A DNA stretch of 64,000 nt, taken from Pukyongiella litopenaei (lineage in GTDB: Bacteria > Pseudomonadota > Alphaproteobacteria > Rhodobacterales > Rhodobacteraceae). Shown here in pieces: positions 18,731-27,008 of the stretch; positions within the stretch are counted from its first letter, which is position 1; every line of letters begins with the position of its first letter. The position numbers were made by a program, and so were the translations under genes. The notes beneath the pieces are model-generated. The model was not told the DNA's origin. It was given only the letters and a program-made list of their open reading frames with translations, and made no database searches. The stretch covers positions 3,348,001-3,412,000 of the forward strand of contig NZ_CP027665.1 of NCBI RefSeq assembly GCF_003008555.2. Direction: 5' to 3'.

Positions 18731-19057
18731 ATGCCCCGGCTCATCCGTCTCTACATCCTCAACGTCCTGATCGGGTTCGGCCTTGCCGCCGTGTTCGTCG
18801 CGCTGTTGCTGTGGTTCGATGTGGCGGGGCTGTGGGGGCTGACGGCGCGGTCGTCGGACGGACCGCTGGCCATATTCCTGCTGTGGTTCATGCATGGCAT
18901 CGTGTTTGCCGGGGTTCAGTTCGCCTGGGCCATCATGGCGCTGGCCCGCAAACCGGACAGCGGACCGCGACGCGGATTGCCGGTCCTGCGCGACCTTCGG
19001 CCGGTGCCGGTGGGGCAGGAAAAGCGGCGGGACCGCCGGGCAACCGTGCGGTTCTGA
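18731..19057 (+). CDS. Small membrane protein of unknown function
   Basis: The 108-residue protein has two hydrophobic spans (about 8-30, LYILNVLIGFGLAAVFVALL, and 47-69, LAIFLLWFMHGIVFAGVQFAW) and a basic, Arg-rich cytoplasmic tail. It has a GGAAAGGAG upstream, just after nusB. No family is recognised. The following 19058-19292 shows only the SOS box of mmcB and a short CCTGCATATACAGG hairpin. Confidence 0.65.
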   Translation: MPRLIRLYILNVLIGFGLAAVFVALLLWFDVAGLWGLTARSSDGPLAIFLLWFMHGIVFAGVQFAWAIMALARKPDSGPRRGLPVLRDLRPVPVGQEKRRDRRATVRF

Positions 19058-19264
19058 TTCCCGAGGACCTGCATATACAGGTGGGCGCCGGGTAACCGGA
19101 CCAGGATCCGGACAGAGCCAGCTCCCTCGGATTTGTGTAAGGCCACCGGAATGCTACCTGACACGCGAAGGGCAGTGCCCGCCGCTGCCTAGGTAAGCCG
19201 TGTCGGCCGTCCAGACAAGAGCGGCAAGATGCGCGCGGGCGAATTCTCTGCGGGCTTGATTTGT

Positions 19265-19279
19265 GTTCATGGATTGTTC
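19265..19279 (+). promoter_or_regulatory. LexA/SOS box upstream of mmcB
   Basis: GTTCATGGATTGTTC is a perfect GTTC-N7-GTTC, the LexA operator of alphaproteobacteria. It lies 14 bp before the first likely mmcB start and would overlap its promoter. It argues against the upstream ATG at 19263. Confidence 0.85.
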
Positions 19280-19292
19280 ACATTCTTCCCCC

Positions 19293-19724
19293 ATGATGCC
19301 CGATCTCCAACCCGGCCAGAAACTCGCCCGTGGCGTCGCCCGTCACCTCAGGGCGCACGGGTTCGTGTCGGTCGAGGAATTCGTGCCCGCGCGCGGGCTG
19401 CGCGTGGACGTGATGGGGCTGGGCCCCAGGGGAGAACTGTGGGTGGTGGAATGCAAATCCAACCGGGTCGATTTTACCTCGGACAGCAAATGGCAGGGCT
19501 ATCTGGATTGGTGCGACCGCTATTTCTGGGCGGTGGACACCGATTTCCCGAGCGAGCTGTTGCCCGAGACCACCGGGCTGATCGTTGCGGACGCCTATGA
19601 TGCCGAGATCATACGCATGGCACCGGAAGACCGCGTCGCCCCGGCGCGGCGCAAGGCGCTGATCCAGAAATTCGCCGTTCACGCCGCCCGCAGGCTGCAT
19701 GATCTTCGCGACCCAAGGGTTTGA
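19293..19724 (+). CDS. mmcB: MmcB-family DNA repair protein
   Basis: MmcB proteins are PD-(D/E)XK-like nuclease-fold proteins linked to DNA damage repair and induced in the SOS response in Caulobacter. The roughly 143-residue product contains LRVDVMGLGPRGELWVVECKSN, where D and ExK fit the nuclease core, followed by SDSKWQGYLDWCDRYFWAV. The start is ATG 19293 or 19296. The reading frame extends to 19263, but that would place the SOS box inside the gene. Confidence 0.88.
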   Translation: MMPDLQPGQKLARGVARHLRAHGFVSVEEFVPARGLRVDVMGLGPRGELWVVECKSNRVDFTSDSKWQGYLDWCDRYFWAVDTDFPSELLPETTGLIVADAYDAEIIRMAPEDRVAPARRKALIQKFAVHAARRLHDLRDPRV

Positions 19725-19728
19725 TACG

Positions 19729-19917
19729 TCAGCGTTTCAATCCGCGTGCGGCCTCGGCGGCGGCGCGGATCTCGGTGGCGATCTCTTCGGCCTCCTCGGG
19801 GGCGAAATCCATCGGCACCTCGATCCCCTGCGCCTCGACAAAGATGCGGACCATGCCCTTGTCGGTGGGGCCGATCTGCAGGTTGGCTTCGATGTCGCGT
19901 TCGGTGTTGATGCCCAT
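19729..19917 (-). CDS. DUF6324-like small protein
   Basis: The 62-residue acidic protein begins MGINTERDIEANLQIGPTD and ends in an Ala/Glu helix (EEAEEIATEIRAAAEAARG). It matches a small conserved Rhodobacterales family without known function. The ATG at 19917 has GGAG about 9 bp upstream; the longer open frame to 19974 has an unlikely Arg-rich start. It converges with mmcB. Confidence 0.65.
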   Translation of the reverse strand: MGINTERDIEANLQIGPTDKGMVRIFVEAQGIEVPMDFAPEEAEEIATEIRAAAEAARGLKR

Positions 19918-20065
19918 TGCGTGCCGTCTCCGATTGATCGGACCGCTGCTAGCCCGGCGGTGGCCGAAACGCAAGATCGGGCGAATTCCAGGCCGGGTGC
20001 TGCTATTCCGGTCGCCGGGCCTGTCGCCGGGTCCGACGGATCATCCAAATGATATGTCTGGAAAA

Positions 20066-20152
20066 TGGTGCGGTCGAGAAGACTCGAACTTCCACGGGTG
20101 TTACCCCACAGCGACCTCAACGCTGCGCGTCTACCAATTCCGCCACGACCGC
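20066..20152 (-). tRNA. tRNA-Leu (anticodon GAG)
   Basis: The minus strand reads a complete 87-nt tRNA with acceptor GCGGTCG/CGACCGC, encoded CCA (20066-20068), a long variable arm and GTTCGAGTC T-arm. The anticodon stem CAGCG/CGCTG encloses TTGAGGT, giving anticodon GAG. Confidence 0.95.
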
Positions 20153-20301
20153 ACATCCCGGCTTGGTAGAGCGGCGTATAGACGAGCGGTTCAGGCTTGT
20201 GAAGCCCAAAACGCGGTCTCTTTCCGGTTCCTGTGCGAGCCCGTTTGCGGGGCGGGCATCGGACCCTTTCGCTTGACCGCGCGGCGGGTTATGGGCTGGG
20301 C

Positions 20302-20958
20302 ATGGTGGAGTGGATCGTCAGCGACGGGCTGACCGCCTATGACCAGGCGGTGGCCTTCATGGAAACCCGCGCGGCGGATATCGCGGCGGGCCGGGCCGGG
20401 GAGTGCGTCTGGCTGCTGGAACATCCGCCGCTCTATACCGCCGGAACCTCGGCCAGGGCGTCGGACTTGACCGATCCGCACCGGTTTCCGGTCATTCCCA
20501 CCCGGCGGGGCGGGCAATACACCTATCACGGGCCGGGCCAGCGGGTCGTCTATGTGATGCTCGACGTGGGCGCGCGCGGGCGTGATGTCCGCCGGTTCGT
20601 TCAGCAGCTGGAACGCTGGGTGATCGCGGCGCTGGCAGAGTTCAACGTCACCGGTCACATCCGCGACGGGCGCGTGGGGGTCTGGGTCGAGCGGCCCGAG
20701 AAACCGCGCACGGCCAGCGGGGCGATGGCCGAGGACAAGATCGCCGCCATCGGGATCCGCCTGCGGCGCTGGGTCAGCTTTCACGGGCTGTCGATCAACG
20801 TGGACCCCGACCTCGAGCATTTCAGTGGCATCGTGCCATGCGGCATCTCGGACCATGGTGTGACCAGCCTGGTCGATCTGGGCCTGCCGGTGACGATGGG
20901 CGATGTGGACACCGCCCTGCGCCGCAGCTTCGACCGGGTGATCGGCGAGCGGCCATAG
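20302..20958 (+). CDS. lipB: Octanoyl-[acyl-carrier-protein] transferase LipB
   Basis: LipB transfers octanoate from ACP to lipoyl domains, the first step of lipoate synthesis. The 218-residue protein has [13 protein letters not shown], the [14 protein letters not shown] region with the conserved Lys, and [10 protein letters not shown] with the catalytic Cys (about residue 178). I used ATG 20302 (MVEWIVSDG), since the frame upstream overlaps non-conserved sequence. Confidence 0.94.
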   Translation: MVEWIVSDGLTAYDQAVAFMETRAADIAAGRAGECVWLLEHPPLYTAGTSARASDLTDPHRFPVIPTRRGGQYTYHGPGQRVVYVMLDVGARGRDVRRFVQQLERWVIAALAEFNVTGHIRDGRVGVWVERPEKPRTASGAMAEDKIAAIGIRLRRWVSFHGLSINVDPDLEHFSGIVPCGISDHGVTSLVDLGLPVTMGDVDTALRRSFDRVIGERP

Positions 20959-20986
20959 CCGGTCGCGCCAGAGCAGGGCGGTGCGG

Positions 20987-21406
20987 TCAGGCCCGGGTCG
21001 CGGCCCGGATCCGGTCCGCCTGCGCCGCGATCGCATCCATGTCGCCCATCGTGCCGGGCGGGCGCAGCCGGACATCCTCGTGGCGCGGCAGGATGTGGAA
21101 ATGCAGGTGAAACACCTCTTGCCCGCCGGCGGCCTCGTTGAATTGCTGGATCGTCACCCCCGGCGCATCAAAGGCGGCCATGACCGCCCGGGCCATCTTC
21201 TGCACCGTGGCCATGACCGTGGCCAGCTGTTCGGGCGAAGCGTCCAGCACGTTCCGGCAGGGGGTCTTGGGGATCACCAGCAGGTGGCCGTCCGCGCGCG
21301 GCATGATGTCCATGAAGGCCAGCGTGTCGTCATCCTCATAGACACGGGTCGACGGGATTTCATCGCGCAGGATCTTGGCAAAGATGTTGTCGGGATCGTA
21401 GCTCAT
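20987..21406 (-). CDS. HIT-family (histidine triad) protein
   Basis: This 139-residue protein carries the histidine triad HLHFHILPR. HIT proteins hydrolyse nucleoside phosphoramidates or related nucleotides. The N-terminal MSYDPDNIFAKILRDEIPS and PRADGHLLVIPK are typical of the HINT branch. Convergent with lipB, divergent from phoX. The physiological substrate is unknown. Confidence 0.92.
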   Translation of the reverse strand: MSYDPDNIFAKILRDEIPSTRVYEDDDTLAFMDIMPRADGHLLVIPKTPCRNVLDASPEQLATVMATVQKMARAVMAAFDAPGVTIQQFNEAAGGQEVFHLHFHILPRHEDVRLRPPGTMGDMDAIAAQADRIRAATRA

Positions 21407-21496
21407 GGTCGGATACCTCATTTCGAACGGTGCCAGCCGATGACGGGCGCATCGGAGTTCTGCGCCGCGGGGCAGGGCGCGTCAACCGAACTGCGC

Positions 21497-21503
21497 CTGT
21501 CAT
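21497..21503 (+). promoter_or_regulatory. Possible PHO-box half site before phoX
   Basis: CTGTCAT is an exact half of the PhoB box, 68 bp upstream of the phoX start. The expected second half, 11 bp further (CCGAAAC), is poor, so this is only suggestive of phosphate control. Confidence 0.35.
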
Positions 21504-21570
21504 ATCTCCGAAACATCGGCGGTGTAGCGGGACGGGTGTCAACACACTATCTGCATGGCAAGGACAGATC

Positions 21571-23469
21571 ATGAATGATGCCGATCTCACCCAGCTTTCG
21601 GCCGATGACTGGGACGAACTGAAATTTCCCCGGCCCGAGGAAAACGGATTTGACCGCGTGGTGGACAACGCGCTGTCGCGGCGCGGGTTCCTGCGCGGCG
21701 TCGTCGCCTTTGGATCGGGCGCGGCGGTCATGGGGGCGGGCAGCCTGCTCTCCTCCACCTCGGCCCGCGCGGCCCAGTCGGCGCGGTTCCCGTTCACGGC
21801 GATCCCTGCGGCCACCGACAACACCGTTCATGTGCCCGAAGGCTACAACTGGAAGGTGCTGGCTCGCTGGGGCGATCCGCTGTTTTCCGATGCGCCCGAT
21901 TTCGACGCGGCCACCGGCGGCACCGTCGATGGCTCGGACCGGATCTTTGGCGAGAACACCGACGGGATGGAACTGTTCGAGGTCGATGGCCGGCAGGTGA
22001 TCGCCGTCAACCATGAATATGTGAACCGCAAGATCAACCTGCCCGCCGCGCAGGCGGGCACGCCGGGCTCGGCCGATGACGTGCGCAAGCTGCAGAACCT
22101 GCAGGGCGTGACCGTGATGGAGGTGGTCGAGGACGATACCGGCTGGCATGTGGTGGTGGACAGCCCGTTGAACCGCCGCATCACCCATCTGTCGCCGATG
22201 GCGATTTCCGGCCCTGCCGCCGGTCACGACCTGCTGAAGACCGAGGCCGACCCGACCGGGACCGCAGCGCTGGGGACGCTCAACAACTGCGGGGCGGGCA
22301 AGACGCCCTGGGGCACCTACCTGACCTGCGAAGAGAACTTCAATGGCTACTTCGGCGCCACTGCCGAGACCGAGTTGCCCGAGGAGGTTGCCGCCGGTTA
22401 TGGCCGTTATGGCATCGACCCCGAGGGTTGGGGCTATGATTATCACAAATGGGACGCACGGTTCGATACCGCCGCTAACCCCAACGAACCGCACCGGGCG
22501 GGCTGGGTGGTGGAAATCGACCCGGCCGACCCGGCATCGGTTCCCGTCAAGCGGACGGCGCTGGGACGTTTCAAGCATGAAAACGCCGCCACCGCCCTGG
22601 CGCCCGATGGCCGGGTGGTGGTCTATATGGGCGATGACGAACGTGGCGAGTTCCTCTATCGCTTCGTGTCCCGCGACCCCTATGTGCCGGGCACCGATAC
22701 CTCCGCGCTGCTCGATCACGGCCAGCTCTCGGTCGCGAAGTTCAACGACGACATGACCGGCGACTGGGTGGCGCTGACGCCCGACGCGACCGGCATGGAC
22801 GACGCGCAGATCGCGGTCTTCAGCCGCATCGCCGCGTCCAGGGTCGGTGCGACCACCATGGACCGTCCCGAATGGGTCGCGGTCAGCCCGGTGGCCGCCG
22901 AAGCCTATTGCTGCCTGACCAACAACAAGAACCGCGGCGTCAAGTCCAACAGCGGCGGCGACGAAACCCCGGTGAACGGTCCGAACCCACGCGAGGCCAA
23001 CCGCTATGGCCAGATCGTGCGCTGGCGCCCGGTCGACGGCAACCACGCCGCCGACGGGTTCGAATGGGATCTCTACGTGATGGCGGGCAACCCCGATGTC
23101 CACGCGGATGCCTATGCCGGGTCGGCCAACATCACCCCGGGCAACCTGTTCAATTCGCCCGACGGGATGCAGATCGACAGCGCCGGCATGGTCTGGATCC
23201 AGACCGACGGCGATGACAGCAACGAAGGCGATTTCGCCGGCATGGGCAACAACCAGATGCTGGTCGGAGACCCGGTGACGGGCGAAATCGCGCGGTTCCT
23301 GACCGGCCCGAACGGCTCGGAGGTCACCGGCCTGACCTGGTCGGCCGACCGCCGGTCGATCTTTGTCGGCATCCAGCATCCCGGCGCGCCGTTCCCGGAC
23401 GGTGACGGCGCGTTGCCCCGGTCGTCGGTCATCGTGGTCAAGCGCGACGACAACGGCCTGATCGGCTGA
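21571..23469 (+). CDS. phoX: PhoX-family alkaline phosphatase, Tat-exported
   Basis: PhoX enzymes are Ca/Fe-dependent periplasmic phosphatases that release phosphate from organic esters. The 632-residue protein has a twin-arginine signal (SRRGFL at residues 36-41, then a hydrophobic Gly/Ala stretch to ARAA), an EDGMELF-like segment (NTDGMELFEVDGRQVIAVNHEY), LTCEENFNGYF, and FSSPDGM-like NLFNSPDGMQID typical of PhoX. AAGGACAG precedes ATG 21571. It is monocistronic; a GC hairpin follows. Confidence 0.92.
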   Translation: MNDADLTQLSADDWDELKFPRPEENGFDRVVDNALSRRGFLRGVVAFGSGAAVMGAGSLLSSTSARAAQSARFPFTAIPAATDNTVHVPEGYNWKVLARWGDPLFSDAPDFDAATGGTVDGSDRIFGENTDGMELFEVDGRQVIAVNHEYVNRKINLPAAQAGTPGSADDVRKLQNLQGVTVMEVVEDDTGWHVVVDSPLNRRITHLSPMAISGPAAGHDLLKTEADPTGTAALGTLNNCGAGKTPWGTYLTCEENFNGYFGATAETELPEEVAAGYGRYGIDPEGWGYDYHKWDARFDTAANPNEPHRAGWVVEIDPADPASVPVKRTALGRFKHENAATALAPDGRVVVYMGDDERGEFLYRFVSRDPYVPGTDTSALLDHGQLSVAKFNDDMTGDWVALTPDATGMDDAQIAVFSRIAASRVGATTMDRPEWVAVSPVAAEAYCCLTNNKNRGVKSNSGGDETPVNGPNPREANRYGQIVRWRPVDGNHAADGFEWDLYVMAGNPDVHADAYAGSANITPGNLFNSPDGMQIDSAGMVWIQTDGDDSNEGDFAGMGNNQMLVGDPVTGEIARFLTGPNGSEVTGLTWSADRRSIFVGIQHPGAPFPDGDGALPRSSVIVVKRDDNGLIG

Positions 23470-23491
23470 TCCGGGCCGGATTCTGACCGCC

Positions 23492-23519
23492 GGGGTGCGG
23501 CCCGTTCGGGCCGCGCCCC
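23492..23519 (+). terminator. Hairpin after phoX
   Basis: A 12-bp stem (23492-23503 with 23508-23519, one G-T pair) closes a GTTC loop. There is no U-tract, so termination efficiency is uncertain. Confidence 0.5.
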
Positions 23520-23553
23520 ATCGTTGCGACCGCGCGCGGCGCAACACATAATC

Positions 23554-23567
23554 TTGATGTAGATCAA
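23554..23567 (+). promoter_or_regulatory. FNR/FnrL-type box upstream of ctaD
   Basis: TTGATGTAGATCAA is a perfect TTGAT-N4-ATCAA. It lies 102 bp before the ctaD ATG. FnrL/FnrP proteins of this bacterial group bind such sites and repress or activate respiratory genes by oxygen level. Confidence 0.85.
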
Positions 23568-23668
23568 TTTGTCCCATTGAAGCACCCGCGCTGACGCTCT
23601 AAAACCGCGAAGACACTGCATGGGCCGGGATTTCGCGGCCCATGGATCTATGCAACAGGAGGCACGAA

Positions 23669-25336
23669 ATGGCTGACGCCGCCATGCACGGGCACGCGGA
23701 TGAACGCGGTTTCTTTACCCGCTGGTTCATGTCCACAAACCACAAGGATATCGGGATCCTATACCTGATCGTCGCGGCCGTTGCCGGTCTCGTTTCGGTC
23801 GGTTTCACCGTCTATATGCGGCTCGAACTGATGGAGCCGGGTGTTCAGTTCATGTGCATGGAGGGCGCGCGTCTGACCGCGGCGGCCGCCGGGGAATGCA
23901 CACCCAACGGCCACCTGTGGAACGTGCTGATCACCGGCCACGGCATCCTGATGATGTTCTTCGTGGTGATCCCTGCGCTGTTCGGCGGTTTTGGCAACTA
24001 TTTCATGCCCTTGCAGATCGGCGCGCCCGATATGGCATTCCCGCGCATGAACAATCTCAGCTTCTGGCTCTATGTCGCCGGCACCTCGCTGGCGGTCTGT
24101 TCGGTGCTGGCGCCGGGCGGCAACGACCAGGCCGGTTCGGGCGTGGGCTGGGTTCTCTACCCGCCGCTCAGCGTCAACGAAGGCGGCATGTCGATGGATC
24201 TCGCGATCTTCGCGGTGCACGTCTCGGGGGCCTCGTCGATCCTGGGGGCGATCAACATGATCACCACCTTCCTGAACATGCGCGCCCCGGGGATGACCCT
24301 GTTCAAGGTGCCGCTGTTCTCGTGGTCGATCTTTGTCACCGCCTGGATGATTCTGCTGTGCCTGCCGGTTCTGGCGGGCGCCATCACCATGCTGCTGATG
24401 GACCGCAACTTCGGCTTCACCTTCTTTGACGCCGCCGGCGGCGGCGATCCGGTGCTTTACCAGCACATCCTGTGGTTCTTCGGCCACCCCGAGGTCTACA
24501 TCGTCATCATGCCAGGTTTCGGCATCATCAGCCATGTGATCGCCACCTTCGCCCGCAAGCCGATCTTCGGCTACCTGCCGATGGTCTGGGCGCTGATCGC
24601 GATCGGCTTCCTCGGTTTCATCGTCTGGGCGCACCACATGTATACCGTGGGCATGACGCTGAACCAGCAGGCCTATTTCATGCTGGCGACGATGACCATC
24701 GCGGTGCCCACGGGCGTCAAGATCTTCAGCTGGATCGCCACGCTGTGGGGCGGCTCGATCGAGTTCCGCACGCCGATGCTGTTTGCCTTCGGGTTCCTGT
24801 TCCTGTTCACGGTGGGCGGCGTCACTGGCATCGTGCTGAGCCAGGCCGCGGTGGACCGCTACTATCACGACACCTATTATGTGGTGGCCCATTTCCACTA
24901 TGTGATGAGCCTGGGCGCAGTGTTCGCGATCTTTGCCGGGATGTATTTCTACCTGCCCAAGATGGCCGGTCGGATGTATCCCGAGTTCTGGGGCAAGCTG
25001 CATTTCTGGATGTTCTTCATCGGCGCCAACCTGACCTTCTTCCCGCAGCACTTCCTGGGCCGCCAGGGCATGCCGCGCCGCTACATCGACTATCCCGAGG
25101 CCTTCGCCTACTGGAACTGGTGGTCGAGCATCGGCGCCTTCGTGTCCTTCGCGTCGTTCATCCTGTTCTTCGGGATCGTCTGGTACACGCTGCGCAAGGG
25201 CGCCAGGGTGACCGAGAACAACCCATGGAACGAATACGCGGACACGCTGGAATGGACACTGCCCAGCCCGCCGCCGGAACATACGTTCGAAATCCTGCCC
25301 AAGCAGGAAGACTGGGACAAGCATCCGGCGCATTGA
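23669..25336 (+). CDS. ctaD: aa3-type cytochrome c oxidase subunit I
   Basis: Subunit I holds heme a and the heme a3-CuB centre and pumps protons in aerobic respiration. The 555-residue, roughly 12-span protein has the heme a ligand ITGHG, the proton-channel Glu in GHPEVY, the CuB histidines in AHHMYTVG (with the crosslinked Tyr near the HPEVY helix), the K-channel Lys (TGVKIFSW) and [10 protein letters not shown] (heme a3 and heme a ligands). AGGAGG precedes ATG 23669. It is free-standing: subunits II and III are not nearby. Confidence 0.97.
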   Translation: MADAAMHGHADERGFFTRWFMSTNHKDIGILYLIVAAVAGLVSVGFTVYMRLELMEPGVQFMCMEGARLTAAAAGECTPNGHLWNVLITGHGILMMFFVVIPALFGGFGNYFMPLQIGAPDMAFPRMNNLSFWLYVAGTSLAVCSVLAPGGNDQAGSGVGWVLYPPLSVNEGGMSMDLAIFAVHVSGASSILGAINMITTFLNMRAPGMTLFKVPLFSWSIFVTAWMILLCLPVLAGAITMLLMDRNFGFTFFDAAGGGDPVLYQHILWFFGHPEVYIVIMPGFGIISHVIATFARKPIFGYLPMVWALIAIGFLGFIVWAHHMYTVGMTLNQQAYFMLATMTIAVPTGVKIFSWIATLWGGSIEFRTPMLFAFGFLFLFTVGGVTGIVLSQAAVDRYYHDTYYVVAHFHYVMSLGAVFAIFAGMYFYLPKMAGRMYPEFWGKLHFWMFFIGANLTFFPQHFLGRQGMPRRYIDYPEAFAYWNWWSSIGAFVSFASFILFFGIVWYTLRKGARVTENNPWNEYADTLEWTLPSPPPEHTFEILPKQEDWDKHPAH

Positions 25337-25360
25337 TCCGCACCTGACAACCACGACATG

Positions 25361-25393
25361 ACCGGGCGGCAGTTCAGACTGCCGCCCGGTTTC
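25361..25393 (+). terminator. Terminator after ctaD
   Basis: A perfect 13-bp stem (25361-25373 with 25378-25390) with a TCAG loop followed by TTCC lies 25 bp past the ctaD stop. Confidence 0.75.
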
Positions 25394-25501
25394 CATTTCG
25401 GGGCTGTTCCGCCGGTCGGGTCCGGGCTCGGATGGCCATCGCGGAATGGCCGGCAACACCTCTTGCGCCGGGTCGGAACACCGGCTACATCGCAGTCCTG
25501 C

Positions 25502-25577
<76 letters not shown>

Positions 25578-25800
25578 TTATATCAATGGCTTGCACCGAA
25601 TATGAGAAGTATGGAGCGGTTCCGGGAACCCGGGCTTACCTTGTCCATCTGGATATCATTTGCAGGCACCGCTACCGCATCCCTGTGCCGCAGGTCATGA
25701 ACCCCGATCGGCCCATTGCGTGACCACGGTGCCAGTCCGGCAGCCAGAGACCCATCGGACCTGACATGTTTGGCAGGAAACCATATACGGAAGACCAGGC
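25578..25800 (+). other. Gap between tRNA-Val and the displaced dusA head
   Basis: No supported gene is seen. A short open frame through the tRNA has a faint resemblance to an IS200-type transposase N-terminus, too weak to call. The promoter that originally served dusA should lie here. Confidence 0.4.
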
Positions 25801-25965
25801 ATGGAAAGAGACACCAGACAAGGCGAAGTGATGCAGGACTCATCATCCATGACCCCATCGCAGGCCGTGGGCAGGACCGGGGATGCGCTGATGGACAGGG
25901 CGTCCCGCCTATCCATTGCGCCTATGATGGATTGTGCAGAATATGTAATAATATCAAACACCTAA
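25801..25965 (+). pseudogene. dusA: Displaced 5' end of dusA (cut at attL)
   Basis: The frame MERDTRQGEVMQDSSSMTPS... continues to RASRLSIAPMMD, the conserved DusA N-terminal motif, exactly up to the left att core. It then runs into element sequence (CAEYVIISNT) and stops at 25963-25965. The intact gene continues at the other end of the element with the matching APMMDWTDRHC. The original start could be 25801, 25831, 25849 or 25882. Transcripts from here probably end at the terminator 25996-26030. Confidence 0.85.
25917..25931 (+). repeat. attL core of the dusA-integrated element
   Basis: TGCGCCTATGATGGA, encoding part of the DusA motif APMMD, is identical to 30489-30503. The flanking bases differ, which sets the core at 15 bp. 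Confidence 0.85.
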
Positions 25966-25970
25966 ATAGG
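25961..25970 (+). repeat. CCTAAATAGG site, 30 bp inside attL
   Basis: Near-palindromic member of the element-specific CCTAATTAGG family; it contains the stop codon of the truncated dusA head. Confidence 0.55.
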
Positions 25971-25983
25971 TTAGTATCCAATG

Positions 25984-25993
25984 TTGTGACACT
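25984..25993 (+). repeat. TTGTGACACT, candidate integrase arm site (left)
   Basis: The same ten bases occur at 30381-30390 near attR, with a TTGTGACA copy at 30369. It lies about 50 bp inside the left core. Confidence 0.5.
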
Positions 25994-25995
25994 GT

Positions 25996-26030
25996 ATCCG
26001 GTTGGCCCTGCGGCCAGCCGGATTTTTCTT
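25996..26030 (+). terminator. Terminator at the left end of the element
   Basis: A 12-bp stem (25996-26007 with 26012-26023, one G-T pair) is followed by TTTTTCTTT. It would stop host transcription coming from the old dusA promoter before the element genes. Confidence 0.85.
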
Positions 26031-26088
26031 TGTATTTGGCCGCAAAGTAGAAAAGCGTTTGAAATCAATGGGTTGGAGAAGTGAATCC

Positions 26089-26117
26089 TTGACATTTCCT
26101 ACTATATATGGTATAAA
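26089..26117 (+). promoter_or_regulatory. Sigma70 promoter of the excisionase-peptidase operon
   Basis: TTGACA, exactly 17 bp, then TATAAA. CACTAGTG (26123-26130) followed by a further CACTA covers the expected transcription start and may be an operator. Confidence 0.8.
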
Positions 26118-26153
26118 GGTATCACTAGTGCACTAAATGTAGGGGCGTTAAAG

Positions 26154-26402
26154 ATGACCAAAATGGCTGAAATCATGGATGAAGATGACGTGTTCTTCAC
26201 GCGGGACGAAGCAGCAGAGTTTCTCCGCATGAGTCCGCGCACGTTGTCCAACTTGGCGGTAAAAGGCGAAGGCCCGTCACATTGGCGGTCTGCCGACAAC
26301 AGAGGCGGTAAGGTTCTCTACCTACGGTCTGAACTTCTGGCATGGGCCGGTGAGCGTTTTGAACGGATCGAACACGGTCACACCAAGGGGCCGCTTCTAT
26401 GA
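26154..26402 (+). CDS. Excisionase/AlpA-like helix-turn-helix protein
   Basis: The 82-residue protein has a MerR/excisionase-type helix-turn-helix: FFTRDEAAEFLRMSPRTLSNLAVKGEGP is followed by a wing-like VLYLRSELLAWAGERFE. Proteins of this kind direct excision or regulate the integrase. AGGGG lies 8 bp upstream. It is the first gene after a strong promoter, and its stop overlaps the start of the M15 peptidase gene (ATGA). It could also act as the element's transcription regulator. Confidence 0.75.
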   Translation: MTKMAEIMDEDDVFFTRDEAAEFLRMSPRTLSNLAVKGEGPSHWRSADNRGGKVLYLRSELLAWAGERFERIEHGHTKGPLL

Positions 26403-27004
26403 GTGACCGCGATCAACACACCGACAAACAGAAACGGCTGGCGAACCTGCAACAGCACATGGCGCGAGCAAACCACGAAGAAGGAATCCGCACACAGTAT
26501 GACCGCCGCATAGCACACACGCAAAGCCAAATCGGTGACCTACTCCGCACAAGCCAAGAGCGGATAGACCGGCTGTATAACCCTAGCTTGGGTATCACCA
26601 GAGAGCCGCGCAGCCACAACAGAGGCGGCGGTATCACGGAACCCGACACACCCGATAGGCGAACCAGCGGCATGACGCCAGCCGCAACCAAGGCGTTTTC
26701 CGCACTCGAAAGCAGCTACGGCCCGCTTTCGGTTACGTCCGCTCACCGCAGCCCCGAACACAATCGTAGCGTTGGCGGCGCACGGAACAGTCAACATCTG
26801 CACGGCAACGCCTATGACATAGACGTGTCTAACCTAACTAGGGATGAGCGTATCAAGCTAATCCAAGCCGCCAGAGAAGCCGGTTTCAAAGGTGTCGGCG
26901 TATATGACAATTCTTTGCATTTTGATGTTGGCCCACCCCGCGCTTGGGGAAGCGACTACACGAGAAATACCGTGCCTGATTGGGCGCGTTCGTATGTGAG
27001 GTAA
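26399..27004 (+). CDS. M15-family peptidase, endolysin-like
   Basis: The C-terminal half of this 201-residue protein has the zinc-site pattern of M15/YcbK-type peptidoglycan peptidases: SAHRSPEHN, SQHLHGNAYDIDV (first His and Asp ligands) and GVGVYDNSLHFDVG (second His). The N-terminal 90 residues are charged and coiled-coil-like, and there is no signal peptide. Phages use such enzymes as endolysins or virion-associated lysins. It is translationally coupled to the HTH gene and followed 4 bp later by the large phage-like gene. Confidence 0.75.
   Translation: MSDRDQHTDKQKRLANLQQHMARANHEEGIRTQYDRRIAHTQSQIGDLLRTSQERIDRLYNPSLGITREPRSHNRGGGITEPDTPDRRTSGMTPAATKAFSALESSYGPLSVTSAHRSPEHNRSVGGARNSQHLHGNAYDIDVSNLTRDERIKLIQAAREAGFKGVGVYDNSLHFDVGPPRAWGSDYTRNTVPDWARSYVR
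26833..26842 (+). repeat. CCTAACTAGG site in the M15 peptidase gene
   Basis: It encodes the NLTR of NLTRDER. The 14-base context AACCTAACTAGGGA is identical at 28116-28129. Confidence 0.5.
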
Positions 27005-27008
27005 GCCT

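Noticed and set aside
19058-19262. SRP or 6S RNA gene in the gap before mmcB
   Set aside because: The SRP core (CCGGAAGGAAGCAGCC-like) is absent and no long closing stem is evident; only a short CCTGCATATACAGG hairpin.
25583-25723. IS200/IS605-type transposase remnant after tRNA-Val
   Set aside because: Only a loose Y...H...RYR pattern over some 30 residues, wrong spacing and no HUH motif.
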